This document shows positions 1 through 10,183 of a stretch of DNA of 64,000 bases, in pieces (within the stretch, counting starts at the first letter, position 1; each line of letters opens with the position of its first letter). The translations under genes and the position numbers were made by a program. The stretch is from Citrobacter amalonaticus. GTDB taxonomy: Bacteria; Pseudomonadota; Gammaproteobacteria; Enterobacterales; Enterobacteriaceae. Location: positions 496,001 through 560,000 of the forward strand of contig NZ_JAGTXM010000006.1 in NCBI RefSeq assembly GCF_018252635.1, written 5' to 3'. The notes below the pieces were generated by a model. The model did no database searches. It had not been told where the DNA came from and saw nothing but the letters and a program-made list of their open reading frames with translations.

Positions 1-87
1 TTCAATTAACTGCAATGTAAATGTGTACGGCGAAGTCGCTATTTAAATTGCACAGGATAATTACTCTGCCAAAGTGATAAATAATCA

Positions 88-1224
88 ATGATGAAATCCA
101 AAATGAAATTGATGCCATTATTGGTGTCGGTAACCTTGATAAGCGGTTGCACAGTACTTCCGGGCAGCAATATGTCTACGATGGGCAAAGACGTGATTAA
201 ACAGCAGGACGCTGATTTTGATCTCGACCGGCTGGTGAATGTGTATCCACTCACCCCACGACTGGTTGAACAATTACGTCCACGTCCGAATGTCGCCCAG
301 CCGAATATGTCGCTGGACCAGGAGCTTGCCAGCTATCAGTATCGCGTCGGGGCGGGGGATGTGCTGAGCGTGACCGTCTGGGATCACCCCGAGCTCACCA
401 CCCCTGCGGGGCAATACCGTAGCTCCAGCGATACCGGCAACTGGGTTCAACCCGATGGCACCATGTTTTATCCCTACATTGGCAAGGTCAGCGTGGTCGG
501 AAAAACGTTGGCAGAAATCCGCAGTGATATTACCGGGCGCTTAGCGAAGTACATTGCTGACCCGCAGGTGGACGTTAATATCGCCGCTTTCCGTTCGCAA
601 AAAGCCTACATCTCCGGGCAGGTGAATAAATCCGGACAGCAGGCGATCACCAACGTGCCGCTAACCGTGCTGGACGCCATTAACGCCGCCGGTGGCCTGA
701 CGGAGGTGGCTGACTGGCGCAACGTGGTGCTGACGCACAAAGGTAAAGAACAACGTATTTCGCTCCAGGCGCTGATGCAAAACGGCGATCTCAGCCAGAA
801 CCGTCTGCTCTATCCGGGCGATATTCTCTATGTGCCGCGAAATGACGACCTGAAAGTGTTCGTGATGGGTGAAGTGAAAAAACAGAGCACCCTCAAAATG
901 GACTTCAGCGGCATGACGCTGACCGAAGCGCTGGGTAACGCCGAAGGTATCGATCTGACCACCTCCAACGCCAGCGGCATCTTCGTGATCCGTCCGCTGA
1001 AAGGCAAAGGCCCGGGCGGCAAGATTGCCAACATCTATCAGCTCGACATGTCTGATGCGACCTCTCTGGTCATGGCGACGGAATTCCGGCTGCAGCCCTA
1101 TGACGTGGTGTATGTCACCACGGCGCCGGTTGCGCGCTGGAACCGTCTGATCAATCAGTTGCTGCCGACCATCAGCGGTGTCCGTTACATGACGGATACG
1201 GCCAGCGACCTTCATAACTGGTAA
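88..1224 (+). CDS. wza: Wza, outer-membrane colanic acid export lipoprotein
   Basis: Forms the octameric outer-membrane channel that exports colanic acid. The N-terminus is a lipoprotein signal: a basic start, a hydrophobic stretch and the lipobox LISGC, with the acylated Cys at residue 21. Polysaccharide export (PES) and SLBB-type domains follow ([18 protein letters not shown] near residue 87; [10 protein letters not shown] near 175). The C-terminal part from about residue 345 corresponds to the amphipathic helix that forms the outer-membrane barrel. The 378 aa length matches the family. It is the first gene of the colanic operon, 5 nt before wzb. The RcsAB and JUMPstart leader known for this operon lies upstream of the window. 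A second ATG directly follows the first, so the start is uncertain by one codon. Confidence 0.97.
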   Translation: MMKSKMKLMPLLVSVTLISGCTVLPGSNMSTMGKDVIKQQDADFDLDRLVNVYPLTPRLVEQLRPRPNVAQPNMSLDQELASYQYRVGAGDVLSVTVWDHPELTTPAGQYRSSSDTGNWVQPDGTMFYPYIGKVSVVGKTLAEIRSDITGRLAKYIADPQVDVNIAAFRSQKAYISGQVNKSGQQAITNVPLTVLDAINAAGGLTEVADWRNVVLTHKGKEQRISLQALMQNGDLSQNRLLYPGDILYVPRNDDLKVFVMGEVKKQSTLKMDFSGMTLTEALGNAEGIDLTTSNASGIFVIRPLKGKGPGGKIANIYQLDMSDATSLVMATEFRLQPYDVVYVTTAPVARWNRLINQLLPTISGVRYMTDTASDLHNW

Positions 1225-1229
1225 TCGTC

Positions 1230-1676
1230 ATGTTTAACAAAATATTAGTGGTTTGCGTGGGGAACATTTGCCGTTCCCCAACGGCAGAACGCCTGCTCAA
1301 ACAGTATCACCCGCAGATAACGGTGGAATCTGCCGGTCTGGGCGCGTTGGTGGGAAAAGGCGCTGACGCCTCGGCGATGAGTGTGGCCGCCGGGCATCAA
1401 CTCTCCCTGGAAGGGCACTGCGCACGACAGGTCACCGGACGGCTGTGCCGGGACTATGACCTGATCCTGGCGATGGAAAAAAGACATATCGCCTCTCTGC
1501 ACGAACTGGCGCCCGAGATGCGTGGCAAGGTCATGCTTTTTGGTCACTGGGACGATGAGCGCGAAATTCCCGATCCGTATCGCAAAAGCCGCGAGGCGTT
1601 TGAAGCGGTGTACGCATTACTTGAACGGTCTGCTCGCCAGTGGGCGCAGGCATTGAACGCAGAGCAGGTAAAATAA
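1230..1676 (+). CDS. wzb: Wzb, low-molecular-weight protein-tyrosine phosphatase
   Basis: Cytoplasmic tyrosine phosphatase that dephosphorylates the Wzc kinase, allowing the cycling needed for colanic acid polymerisation and export. The LMW-PTP signature CX5RS is at residues 9-16 (CVGNICRS) and the general-acid loop DPYR begins at Asp115. The 148 aa length is normal for the family. It lies between wza and wzc, and its TAA stop shares one base with the wzc ATG, so translation is probably coupled. All catalytic residues are intact. Confidence 0.97.
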   Translation: MFNKILVVCVGNICRSPTAERLLKQYHPQITVESAGLGALVGKGADASAMSVAAGHQLSLEGHCARQVTGRLCRDYDLILAMEKRHIASLHELAPEMRGKVMLFGHWDDEREIPDPYRKSREAFEAVYALLERSARQWAQALNAEQVK

Positions 1677-3838
1677 TGACAGAAAAAGTAAAACAGTCTG
1701 CCGCTCCGGTAACGGGCAACGATGAAATTGATATCGGTCGCCTGGTGGGAACCGTCATTGAAGCACGCTGGTGGGTGCTGGGCATTACGGCGGTTTTTGC
1801 GCTGTGCGCGGTGATTTATACGCTCTTCGCCACCCCGATTTACAGCGCGGATGCGCTGGTACAGATTGAACAAAATACCGGCAACTCGCTGGTGCAGGAC
1901 ATCGGCTCGGCGTTATCCAACAAACCGCCCGCCTCGGAAGCAGAAATTCAGCTGATCCAGTCGCGTCTGGTTTTAGGTAAAACGGTGGACGATCTGGATC
2001 TGGATATTGCTGTCACCAAGAACACTTTCCCACTGTTTGGCGCGGGCTGGGAACGGTTGATGGGGCGGCAGAATGAATCGGCGAAAGTCACCACCTTTAC
2101 GTTGCCGAAAGGGATGAATGAGCAGGTCTTCACCCTCAAAGTGCTGAACGATAAAAGTTATGAGCTCAGCAGCGACGGTGGTTTCAGCGCGCGCGGCCAA
2201 CTCGGTCAAACCCTGAGTAAAGACGGCGTCACGATAGTGGTCAGTGAAATTCATGCCCGCCCGGATACTGAATTTACCGTCACCAAATTCTCCACGCTGG
2301 GGATGATCAATAACCTGCAAAACAACCTGACGGTGACGGAAAACGGTAAAGATACTGGTGTGCTCAGTCTGAGCTTTACCGGTGAGGATCGCGAACAGAT
2401 CCGCGACATCCTCAACAGCATTACCCGCAACTATCTGGAACAGAACGTTGAGCGTAAATCGGAAGAGGCGGCGAAGAGTCTGGCCTTCCTGGCGAAACAG
2501 TTGCCGGAGGTGCGAAACCGTCTGGACGTGGCGGAAAATAAGCTGAATGCCTTCCGCCAGGATAAAGATTCCGTTGATTTGCCGCTGGAGGCTAAAGCGG
2601 TACTGGACTCGATGGTTAACATCGACGCGCAGCTCAACGAACTGACCTTTAAAGAAGCGGAAATTTCTAAGCTCTTCACCAAAGCGCACCCGGCGTACCG
2701 CACGCTGCTGGAAAAACGTCAGGCGCTGGAAGATGAAAAGGCCAAACTGAACGGACGCGTGACGGCGATGCCGAAAACACAGCAGGAGATTGTGCGCCTG
2801 ACGCGTGACGTTGAGTCGGGTCAGCAGGTCTACATGCAGTTGCTGAATAAACAGCAGGAGCTGAAGATTACCGAAGCCAGCACCGTGGGCGACGTACGTA
2901 TTGTTGACCCGGCCATTGCTCAGCCAGGCGTGCTGAAGCCGAAAAAAGCGCTGATTATTCTTGGCAGCATCATTCTCGGCCTGATGCTTTCCATCGTTGG
3001 CGTGCTGCTGCGTTCACTGCTCAACCGTGGTATCGAAAGCCCGCAGGTGCTGGAAGAGAATGGCATCAGCGTGTACGCCAGTATTCCACTGTCGGAATGG
3101 CAGAAAGCGCGGGATAGCGTCAAGACCATTAAGGGCGTTAAGCGTTACAAGCAGAGTCAACTGCTGGCAGTGGGCAACCCGACCGATCTGGCGATTGAAG
3201 CCGTGCGCAGCCTGCGCACCAGTCTCCACTTCGCGATGATGCAGGCGCAAAATAATGTGCTGATGCTTACCGGGGTTAGCCCTTCAATCGGGAAAACCTT
3301 TGTCTGCGCCAACCTGGCGGCGGTGATCAGCCAGACCAACAAGCGCGTGTTGCTGATCGACTGCGATATGCGTAAAGGCTATACCCACGAACTCCTCGGC
3401 ACCAACAACGTCAACGGTTTGTCCGAGATTCTGGTCGGCAAAGGGGATATCGTCTCCTGCGCGAAACCGACGTCAATTCCAAATTTTGACCTTGTACCAC
3501 GCGGTCAGGTGCCGCCAAACCCGTCTGAGCTGCTGATGAGTGAACGCTTTGCCGAACTGTTGCGTTGGGCGAGTAGCCACTATGACCTGGTGCTGATCGA
3601 TACGCCGCCAATCCTCGCCGTCACCGACGCAGCGATTGTCGGACGTCACGCGGGCACGACCCTAATGGTGGCCCGTTATGCGGTCAACACCCTGAAAGAG
3701 GTTGAAACCAGCCTGAGTCGCTTTGAGCAAAACGGTATTCAGGTGAAAGGCGTGATCCTCAACTCTATCTTCCGCCGCGCTACCGGGTACCAGGATTACG
3801 GGTACTACGAGTACGAATACAAGTCAGACACAAAATAA
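1676..3838 (+). CDS. wzc: Wzc, colanic acid tyrosine autokinase / co-polymerase
   Basis: Inner-membrane polysaccharide co-polymerase and BY-kinase that works with Wza and Wzb to set capsule assembly. An N-terminal Wzz-type domain has a membrane segment near residues 31-50, followed by a periplasmic coiled-coil region and a second membrane segment near 425-445. The cytoplasmic kinase has Walker A (SIGKT, Lys540), Walker A' (VLLIDCDMRKG) and Walker B (LVLIDTPP) motifs. A tyrosine-rich tail (YQDYGYYEYEY) is the autophosphorylation cluster. I chose the ATG at 1676 because it overlaps the wzb stop and gives 720 aa, the E. coli length; an in-frame ATG at 1640 lies inside wzb. Confidence 0.97.
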   Translation: MTEKVKQSAAPVTGNDEIDIGRLVGTVIEARWWVLGITAVFALCAVIYTLFATPIYSADALVQIEQNTGNSLVQDIGSALSNKPPASEAEIQLIQSRLVLGKTVDDLDLDIAVTKNTFPLFGAGWERLMGRQNESAKVTTFTLPKGMNEQVFTLKVLNDKSYELSSDGGFSARGQLGQTLSKDGVTIVVSEIHARPDTEFTVTKFSTLGMINNLQNNLTVTENGKDTGVLSLSFTGEDREQIRDILNSITRNYLEQNVERKSEEAAKSLAFLAKQLPEVRNRLDVAENKLNAFRQDKDSVDLPLEAKAVLDSMVNIDAQLNELTFKEAEISKLFTKAHPAYRTLLEKRQALEDEKAKLNGRVTAMPKTQQEIVRLTRDVESGQQVYMQLLNKQQELKITEASTVGDVRIVDPAIAQPGVLKPKKALIILGSIILGLMLSIVGVLLRSLLNRGIESPQVLEENGISVYASIPLSEWQKARDSVKTIKGVKRYKQSQLLAVGNPTDLAIEAVRSLRTSLHFAMMQAQNNVLMLTGVSPSIGKTFVCANLAAVISQTNKRVLLIDCDMRKGYTHELLGTNNVNGLSEILVGKGDIVSCAKPTSIPNFDLVPRGQVPPNPSELLMSERFAELLRWASSHYDLVLIDTPPILAVTDAAIVGRHAGTTLMVARYAVNTLKEVETSLSRFEQNGIQVKGVILNSIFRRATGYQDYGYYEYEYKSDTK

Positions 3839-3864
3839 TAAATCGTGAGTGGCCTGCTAATTGA

Positions 3865-3935
3865 GTAGGCCTGATAAGCAAAGCGTCATCAGGCATCGCT
3901 GCCGGATGGCGGTGTAAACGCCTTATCCGGCCTAC
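3865..3935. repeat. REP/BIME palindromic repeats between wzc and wcaA
   Basis: The gap holds two REP-like imperfect palindromes. One runs from GTAGGCCTGATAAGC to CATCAGGC; the second runs from GCCGGATGGCGG to CTTATCCGGCCTAC. This is the usual inverted arrangement of an enterobacterial BIME. Such elements can stabilise upstream mRNA or bind gyrase, but no function is shown here. Confidence 0.85.
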
Positions 3936-3967
3936 ACGTTCGGCCCTCCGGCAAGACTTCCTGGGAA

Positions 3968-4816
3968 ATGAAGATGAATACAGACAAGCCATTGATTTCG
4001 ATTTATATGCCAACCTGGAACCGGCAGCAGCTCGCCATTCGGGCGATTAAATCGGTGTTGCGCCAGGACTATCCCCACTGGGAGATGATCATTGTCGATG
4101 ATTGTTCCTCCTCCTACGAGCAACTACAGCAGTTCGTTGAGGGATTAAATGACCCGCGCGTACGCTATACCCATAATGAGATCAACTCTGGGGCCTGTGC
4201 GGTACGTAATCAGGCCATTGTCCAGGCGCAAGGGCATTACATCACCGGCATTGATGATGATGATGAGTGGACGCCAAACCGTCTGAGCGTGTTCCTTGCA
4301 CATAAACATCAACTGGTGACTCACGCATTTCTGTACGCCAACGATTATGTCTGCGAAGGTGAGGTTTACTCGCAGCCGGCAAGCCTGCCGCTGTATCCGA
4401 AATCCCCTTACTCGCGTCACCTGTTCTACAAGCGCAATATCATTGGCAATCAGGTCTTTACCTGGGCGTGGCGTTTTAAAGAGTGCCTGTTCGATACCGA
4501 ACTGAAAGCCGCACAGGATTACGACATTTTTCTGCGAATGGTGGTGGAGTACGGCGAACCGTGGAAAGTGGAGGAGGCGACGCAGATCCTGCATATCAAT
4601 CATGGAGAGATGCAGATCACGTCGTCGCCGAAGAAATTCTCTGGATACTTCCATTTTTACCGCAAGCACAAAGATAAATTTGACCGCGCCAGCAAGAAAT
4701 ATCAGCTGTTTACACTCTATCAGATCCGCAACAAGCGCATGACCTGGCGCACGCTGCTGACGCTGCTTTCACTGCGCAACGGCAAGCGTCTGGCTGACGG
4801 ACTGCGAGGACGTTAA
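3968..4816 (+). CDS. wcaA: WcaA, colanic acid family 2 glycosyltransferase
   Basis: Cytoplasmic GT2 glycosyltransferase of the colanic acid cluster; its exact donor and acceptor cannot be read from sequence. The GT-A fold is visible in ISIYMPTWNRQQ (N-terminus), MIIVDDCSS, and the metal-binding acidic run IDDDDEW near residue 97. The 282 aa length fits the family (about 279). An in-frame ATG at 3974 has better spacing to the GGGAA at 3963-3967, so the true protein may be two residues shorter. It follows the BIME after wzc and ends 2 nt before wcaB. Confidence 0.93.
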   Translation: MKMNTDKPLISIYMPTWNRQQLAIRAIKSVLRQDYPHWEMIIVDDCSSSYEQLQQFVEGLNDPRVRYTHNEINSGACAVRNQAIVQAQGHYITGIDDDDEWTPNRLSVFLAHKHQLVTHAFLYANDYVCEGEVYSQPASLPLYPKSPYSRHLFYKRNIIGNQVFTWAWRFKECLFDTELKAAQDYDIFLRMVVEYGEPWKVEEATQILHINHGEMQITSSPKKFSGYFHFYRKHKDKFDRASKKYQLFTLYQIRNKRMTWRTLLTLLSLRNGKRLADGLRGR

Positions 4817-4818
4817 GC

Positions 4819-5307
4819 ATGCTGGAAGATATCCGTGCAAACAGCTGGAGTCTGCGCCCGTGCTGCATGGTGCTGGCTTACCGGGTGGCCCATTTCTGCT
4901 CTGTCTGGCGTAAAAAAAATGTGCTCAACAATCTCTGGGCCGCGCCGGTGCTGGTGCTGTATCGCGTTATCACTGAATGTCTGTTTGGCTATGAAATTCA
5001 GGCGGCGGCCACCATAGGACGACGCTTCACCATTCATCACGGCTATGCCGTCGTGATCAACAAAAACGTGATAGCCGGTGACGATTTCACGATCCGCCAT
5101 GGCGTCACCATCGGCAATCGCGGGGCAGACAGCCTGGCCTGCCCGGTGATTGGCAACGGCGTGGAACTGGGTGCCAACGTGATTGTGCTGGGTGATATCC
5201 GCATCGGCAATAACGTGATGATTGGCGCAGGCAGCGTGGTGCTCGACAGCATCCCGGACAACGCGCTGGTGGTGGGCGAGAAGGCCCGGATTAAGGTAAT
5301 TAAATGA
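4819..5307 (+). CDS. wcaB: WcaB, colanic acid acetyltransferase (hexapeptide repeat)
   Basis: Predicted O-acetyltransferase that decorates colanic acid, in the serine-acetyltransferase-like branch of the hexapeptide family. The C-terminal half carries the left-handed beta-helix repeats (IGRRFTIHHGYAVVINKN, IGNGVELGANVIVLGDIRIG, IGAGSVVLDSI). HHG near residue 74 marks the likely active-site histidine. The 162 aa length is normal. Its stop overlaps the wcaC start (ATGA), which suggests translational coupling. Confidence 0.94.
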   Translation: MLEDIRANSWSLRPCCMVLAYRVAHFCSVWRKKNVLNNLWAAPVLVLYRVITECLFGYEIQAAATIGRRFTIHHGYAVVINKNVIAGDDFTIRHGVTIGNRGADSLACPVIGNGVELGANVIVLGDIRIGNNVMIGAGSVVLDSIPDNALVVGEKARIKVIK

Positions 5308-6521
5308 ATATTCTGCAATTTAATGTGCGACTGGCGGAAGGTGGTGCGGCTGGAGTGGCATTAGATCTGCATCAGCGTGCGCTGCAACACGGGCTGGCTT
5401 CGCAATTTATCTACGGCTACGGCAAGGGCGGGAAAAAGAGCGTCAGCCATAGCCACTATTCTCATGTCATCAAACAGACGCCGCGTCTGACGTCAGTGGC
5501 GAATATTGCCTTGTTTCGTCTGTTCAATCGCGATCTGTTTGGCAATCTGAACAATCTCTACCGTACCGTAACCCGCACGTCAGGCCCTCTGGTGCTGCAT
5601 TTTCACGTCCTGCACAGCTACTGGTTGAATCTCGCGGAGGTGGTGGCGTTCTGCGAAAAGGTGAAAGCCCACAAGCCGGACGTGACGCTGGTCTGGACGC
5701 TACACGATCACTGGAGCGTCACCGGGCGCTGCGCTTTCACCGACGGCTGCGAGGGGTGGAAAACGGGCTGTCAGAAATGCCCGACGCTGAGTAATTACCC
5801 GCCGGTAAAAGTGGATCGTGCGCATGCGCTGGTCGACGGGAAACGCCAACTGTTCCGCCAGATGCTGGCGCTGGGCTGCCAGTTTATCTCCCCAAGCCAA
5901 CATGTTGCCGATGCGTTTAACAGCCTGTACGGCGCCGGGCGCTGCCGGATTATCAATAATGGTATTGATGTGGCGACCGAAGCGATTCTGGCGGAGCTGC
6001 CTGTGGTCAATGAGACGCAGGGGAAACCGAAAATGGCGATTGTTGCCCATGACCTGCGCTATGACGGAAAAACCAATCAGCGTCTGGTGCGCGACATGAT
6101 GGCGTTGGGCGATAAGGTTGAGCTGCATACCTTTGGCAAGTTCTCGCCGTTTGACGGGGCAAACGTGGTGAATCACGGCTTTGAAACCGACAAACGCAAA
6201 CTGATGAGCGCGCTCAACCAAATGGATGCCCTGGTGTTCAGTTCTCGCGTGGACAACTACCCGCTGATTTTATGTGAAGCGTTGTCAATCGGCGTGCCGG
6301 TGATCGCTACGCATAGCGACGCGGCACAAGAGGTGCTGCACAAGTCGGGCGGAAAAACATTTGCCGCCGAAGAGGTGCTGCAACTGGTGCAGATGGGCAA
6401 AACCGGGATCGCCCAGGCCGTGTTTGGCACATCGCTCAGCGCTTTCCGCGAGCGCAGTCGTGCGGCATACAGTGGTCAACAGATGCTGGAGGAATATGTC
6501 TCGTTCTATCAGAATCTGTAG
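5304..6521 (+). CDS. wcaC: WcaC, colanic acid family 4 glycosyltransferase
   Basis: GT-B fold glycosyltransferase of colanic acid assembly. The N-terminal Rossmann domain begins MNILQFNVRLAEGGAAG. The C-terminal donor-binding region has the GT4 signature around residues 310-335 (FSSRVDNYPLILCEALSIGVPVIAT), including the conserved glutamate of the EX7E-type motif. The 405 aa length is normal. The start overlaps the wcaB stop by 4 nt. The wcaD start at 6496 lies inside the 3' end of this gene. Confidence 0.95.
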   Translation: MNILQFNVRLAEGGAAGVALDLHQRALQHGLASQFIYGYGKGGKKSVSHSHYSHVIKQTPRLTSVANIALFRLFNRDLFGNLNNLYRTVTRTSGPLVLHFHVLHSYWLNLAEVVAFCEKVKAHKPDVTLVWTLHDHWSVTGRCAFTDGCEGWKTGCQKCPTLSNYPPVKVDRAHALVDGKRQLFRQMLALGCQFISPSQHVADAFNSLYGAGRCRIINNGIDVATEAILAELPVVNETQGKPKMAIVAHDLRYDGKTNQRLVRDMMALGDKVELHTFGKFSPFDGANVVNHGFETDKRKLMSALNQMDALVFSSRVDNYPLILCEALSIGVPVIATHSDAAQEVLHKSGGKTFAAEEVLQLVQMGKTGIAQAVFGTSLSAFRERSRAAYSGQQMLEEYVSFYQNL

Positions 6522-7713
6522 CTATCTGCTGCTGCCGCTGATCTACCTGCTGGTCAACGTCAAAATTGCCCAACTGGGCGAAAGTTTCCCTATTACCATC
6601 GTCACTTTTTTACCCGTTTTGTTGTTGCTGTTCGTTGAGCGAATCAGCATTAAGAAGCTGATGATTGCGTTAGGGATTGGGGCAGGGCTCACGGCGTTCA
6701 ACTATATGTTCGGTCAGTCGCTGGACGCCAGCAAGTATGTCACCTCGACGATGCTGTTTGTCTATATCGTCATCATTATTGGCATGGTCTGGAGCATTCG
6801 TTTCAAGACCATTTCACCGCACAACTACCGTAAGATCCTGCGCTTTTTCTATCTGGTGGTGGCGTTGGTGGTGATGCTGGCGGCAGCGGAAATGGCGCAA
6901 ATTATCCTCACCGGCGGCAGCAGCCTGATGGAAGGCATTTCGAAGTATCTTATTTACAGTAATAGCTATGTACTGAACTTTATTAAATTTGGTGGCAAGC
7001 GAACCACAGCGCTCTATTTCGAACCGGCATTTTTTGCTCTGGCGTTAATCTCAATTTGGCTCAGCATCAAACAGTTTGGTATCAAAACGCCCAAAACCGA
7101 TGCTATGATTCTGGCAGGGATAATATTATCAGGATCGTTTTCAGGGGTAATGACATTTATCCTGTTTTACCTGCTGGAATGGGCGTTTCAGTATCTGAAT
7201 AAGGACGCGATAAAGAAAAAGCTACCGCTGGCGATAATCTCATTAACCATGTTTTTAATCGGGATAATATTCGCATTTCCTTATATCTCCACGCGTCTGG
7301 GAGATTTAGGTACGGAAGGGTCGTCTTCATATTATCGTATTGTCGGTCCGTTAGTGATGGTCGGTTATTCTTTAACCCATATTGATGGCGTAGTCAGATT
7401 CGGCTCACTTTATGAATATGTCGCATCATTCGGAATCTTTAACGGTGCGGATGTCGGGAAAACAATAGACAATGGTTTGTATCTGCTGATTATTTATTTT
7501 TCCTGGTTCGCTGTGTTAATGACGCTGTGGTACATGTGGAAAATCTTAAAAATGACGTTAAACGCATTTGGCGATAATCGGAATTTTCGGGTGCAACTTT
7601 ATCTTTTTACACCGGTGTCACTGTTTTTTACCGGCTCGATATTTAGCCCGGAATATGCATTTTTAATTGTTTGTCCGTTTATTTTGCGCAAAGCGCTAAA
7701 TATCACGAGGTAA
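6496..7713 (+). CDS. wcaD: WcaD, predicted colanic acid polymerase
   Basis: Integral inner-membrane protein thought to be the Wzy-type polymerase that joins colanic acid repeat units. Most of its 405 aa are hydrophobic, with about ten predicted membrane segments starting at residues 5-20. There is a larger soluble stretch around 275-325, as in Wzy proteins. I chose the ATG at 6496 because it gives [14 protein letters not shown], matching the E. coli start and length. The open frame extends further upstream only as a shadow of wcaC. It overlaps wcaC by 26 nt. Confidence 0.92.
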   Translation: MSRSIRICSYLLLPLIYLLVNVKIAQLGESFPITIVTFLPVLLLLFVERISIKKLMIALGIGAGLTAFNYMFGQSLDASKYVTSTMLFVYIVIIIGMVWSIRFKTISPHNYRKILRFFYLVVALVVMLAAAEMAQIILTGGSSLMEGISKYLIYSNSYVLNFIKFGGKRTTALYFEPAFFALALISIWLSIKQFGIKTPKTDAMILAGIILSGSFSGVMTFILFYLLEWAFQYLNKDAIKKKLPLAIISLTMFLIGIIFAFPYISTRLGDLGTEGSSSYYRIVGPLVMVGYSLTHIDGVVRFGSLYEYVASFGIFNGADVGKTIDNGLYLLIIYFSWFAVLMTLWYMWKILKMTLNAFGDNRNFRVQLYLFTPVSLFFTGSIFSPEYAFLIVCPFILRKALNITR

Positions 7714-7718
7714 TTCTC

Positions 7719-8465
7719 ATGCTGCTCAGTATTATCACCGTCGCATTTCGCAATCTGGACGGTATTGCCAGAACCCATGCGTCTTTGGCGCATCTGGCGA
7801 AGGCAAGCGACATTCGCTTTGAGTGGATCGTGGTGGATGGCGGCTCACAGGATGGTACGCAGGAATTTCTGGAAAACCTCTGCGGAAACTACCACTTACG
7901 CTTTGTCAGTGAACCGGATAACGGTATCTATGATGCGATGAACAAGGGCATAGAAATGGCGCGTGGAAAGTTTGCGCTGTTTCTGAATTCTGGCGATATT
8001 TTCCACCCGGATATTGCCCACTTTGTGCGTCAGTTACAGACACAAAAAGATGACGTGATGATTACCGGTGATGCACTACTCGACTTTGGTAATGGTCATA
8101 AGGCGAAACGTAGCGCGAAACCCGGCTGGTATATCTATCACAGCCTGCCGGCAAGTCACCAGGCGATCTTTTTCCCGCTGGTGGGACTGAAAGCCTGGCA
8201 CTACGACCTGCAATATAAAGTGTCATCCGATTATGCGCTGGCCGCCAGATTGTATAAAGAAGGCTATAAGTTTAAAAAGCTGGACGGTCTGGTGTCTGAA
8301 TTTTCCATGGGCGGTGTGTCAACGACGAATAATCTGGAATTATGCGAAGACGCCAAAAAAGTGCAGCGTCACATATTACGCGTGCCAGGTTTCTGGGCTG
8401 AATTATCGAAGCTATTACGGTTGCGCACAACCGGTAAAACGAAAACGCTATATAACAAAGCCTGA
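7719..8465 (+). CDS. wcaE: WcaE, colanic acid family 2 glycosyltransferase
   Basis: GT2 glycosyltransferase of colanic acid synthesis. GT-A motifs are [12 protein letters not shown] at the N-terminus, [12 protein letters not shown] near residues 35-46, and the NSGD acidic motif near residue 90. The 248 aa length with the ATG at 7719 matches E. coli; the frame is open upstream to 7671, but that lies inside wcaD. It sits 5 nt after the wcaD stop and 16 nt before wcaF. Confidence 0.94.
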   Translation: MLLSIITVAFRNLDGIARTHASLAHLAKASDIRFEWIVVDGGSQDGTQEFLENLCGNYHLRFVSEPDNGIYDAMNKGIEMARGKFALFLNSGDIFHPDIAHFVRQLQTQKDDVMITGDALLDFGNGHKAKRSAKPGWYIYHSLPASHQAIFFPLVGLKAWHYDLQYKVSSDYALAARLYKEGYKFKKLDGLVSEFSMGGVSTTNNLELCEDAKKVQRHILRVPGFWAELSKLLRLRTTGKTKTLYNKA

Positions 8466-8481
8466 GATATAAGGATTTATT

Positions 8482-9048
8482 ATGCAGGATTTAAGCGGTT
8501 TCACCGTGCCCAAAGGATTCCGGGGCGGTAATGCAGTTAAAGTGCAATTGTGGTGGGCAGTTCAGGCAACCTTATTTTCCTGGTCGCCACAGGTGTTGTA
8601 TCGCTGGCGTGCTTTTTTGCTCCGTCTATTTGGCGCAAAAATAGGAAAAAACGTAGTCATTCGACCGTCGGTAAAAATTACCTATCCATGGAAATTAACC
8701 ATTGGTGATTATGCCTGGGTGGGTGATGACGTCAATTTATATACGCTTGGCGATATTACGATTGGCGCTCATGCGGTGGTTTCGCAGAAAAGTTATTTAT
8801 GTACCGGCAGTCACGATCACACAAGTGCGCATTTTGATATTACTGCCACCCCGATTGTGATTGGCGAGAAATGTTGGTTGGCAACGGATGTGTTTGTGGC
8901 ACCTGGCGTCACGATAGGCGATGGCACCGTCGTTGGCGCACGCAGCAGTGTTTTTAAATCGCTACCGGCAAACACGATTTGCCGTGGTAATCCCGCAGTG
9001 GCAACGCGCGAACGCGTTACAAAGTTACACCCTAATGGGATCAATTAA
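8482..9048 (+). CDS. wcaF: WcaF, colanic acid acetyltransferase (hexapeptide repeat)
   Basis: O-acetyltransferase acting on colanic acid, of the NodL/LacA-like hexapeptide group. Beta-helix repeats run from about residue 52 to 170 ([56 protein letters not shown]). The catalytic-type histidines lie in TGSHDHTS near residues 111-118. At 188 aa it is a few residues longer at the C-terminus than the E. coli protein I remember (182). It precedes gmd by 11 nt. Confidence 0.94.
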   Translation: MQDLSGFTVPKGFRGGNAVKVQLWWAVQATLFSWSPQVLYRWRAFLLRLFGAKIGKNVVIRPSVKITYPWKLTIGDYAWVGDDVNLYTLGDITIGAHAVVSQKSYLCTGSHDHTSAHFDITATPIVIGEKCWLATDVFVAPGVTIGDGTVVGARSSVFKSLPANTICRGNPAVATRERVTKLHPNGIN

Positions 9049-9059
9049 GAGGTAATAAA

Positions 9060-10181
9060 ATGTCAAAAGTCGCTCTCATCACCGGCGTAACCGGGCAGGA
9101 TGGTTCTTACCTGGCAGAACTTCTGCTGGAAAAAGGTTATGAAGTTCATGGTATTAAGCGTCGTGCGTCTTCATTTAACACCGAGCGCGTGGATCACATC
9201 TATCAGGATCCTCATGCGAGCAACCCGAAATTTCATTTGCACTACGGTGATCTGACGGACTCTTCAAACCTGACGCGTATTCTGCAGGAAGTGCAGCCGG
9301 ACGAAGTTTATAACCTGGGGGCAATGAGCCACGTGGCGGTTTCTTTCGAATCGCCGGAGTATACCGCCGATGTGGATGCGATGGGGACGCTGCGTCTGCT
9401 GGAGGCTATCCGCTTCCTCGGTCTGGAAAAGAAAACCCGTTTTTATCAGGCTTCCACTTCCGAGCTGTACGGTCTGGTGCAGGAAATCCCGCAGAAAGAG
9501 ACTACGCCGTTCTATCCGCGCTCGCCGTATGCGGTCGCCAAACTGTACGCCTACTGGATCACCGTCAACTATCGTGAGTCCTACGGTATTTACGCCTGTA
9601 ACGGCATCCTGTTTAACCACGAATCGCCGCGCCGTGGCGAAACCTTCGTGACCCGCAAAATCACCCGCGCGATTGCCAATATCGCTCAGGGGCTGGAGTC
9701 CTGCCTGTATCTCGGCAACATGGATTCCCTGCGTGACTGGGGCCATGCGAAAGACTACGTCAAAATGCAGTGGATGATGCTGCAACAGGAACAGCCGGAA
9801 GACTTCGTGATCGCCACCGGCGTGCAGTACTCCGTACGTCAATTCGTCGAAATGGCGGCGGCTCAACTGGGGATCAAACTGCGCTTCGAAGGCGAAGGCG
9901 TGGAAGAGAAAGGGATTGTGGTTTCTGTCACCGGTCATGACGCGCCGGGCGTGAAACCCGGTGATGTGATGGTGGCCGTTGATCCGCGTTACTTCCGTCC
10001 GGCGGAAGTGGAAACCCTGCTGGGCGACCCGACAAAAGCGCATGAGAAGCTGGGCTGGAAACCGGAAATTACCTTGCAGGAGATGGTCTCCGAGATGGTC
10101 GCTAAAGACCTGGAAGCGGCGAAGAAACACTCCCTGCTAAAATCTCACGGCTACGAGGTCGCCATCGCGCTGGAGTCCTGA
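9060..10181 (+). CDS. gmd: GDP-mannose 4,6-dehydratase
   Basis: Converts GDP-D-mannose to GDP-4-keto-6-deoxy-D-mannose, the first step to GDP-L-fucose for colanic acid. It is an extended SDR with the Rossmann motif [10 protein letters not shown] at residues 9-18 and NADP specificity region IKRRASS. The catalytic STSELYG and YAVAK (YxxxK near residues 157-161) motifs are intact. The 373 aa length is normal. It is followed 2 nt later by fcl, the next enzyme in the pathway. Confidence 0.98.
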   Translation: MSKVALITGVTGQDGSYLAELLLEKGYEVHGIKRRASSFNTERVDHIYQDPHASNPKFHLHYGDLTDSSNLTRILQEVQPDEVYNLGAMSHVAVSFESPEYTADVDAMGTLRLLEAIRFLGLEKKTRFYQASTSELYGLVQEIPQKETTPFYPRSPYAVAKLYAYWITVNYRESYGIYACNGILFNHESPRRGETFVTRKITRAIANIAQGLESCLYLGNMDSLRDWGHAKDYVKMQWMMLQQEQPEDFVIATGVQYSVRQFVEMAAAQLGIKLRFEGEGVEEKGIVVSVTGHDAPGVKPGDVMVAVDPRYFRPAEVETLLGDPTKAHEKLGWKPEITLQEMVSEMVAKDLEAAKKHSLLKSHGYEVAIALES

Positions 10182-10183
10182 GA

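Noticed and set aside
39-254. Minus-strand open frame at the window start
   Set aside because: Overlaps the wza signal region and has no homology-like features.
3865-3935. Repeated palindromes as a possible CRISPR array
   Set aside because: Units are REP palindromes in inverted pairs without regular spacers; no cas genes are present.
9264-10130. Minus-strand open frame opposite gmd
   Set aside because: Shadow of gmd with no motif, promoter or ribosome-binding site.
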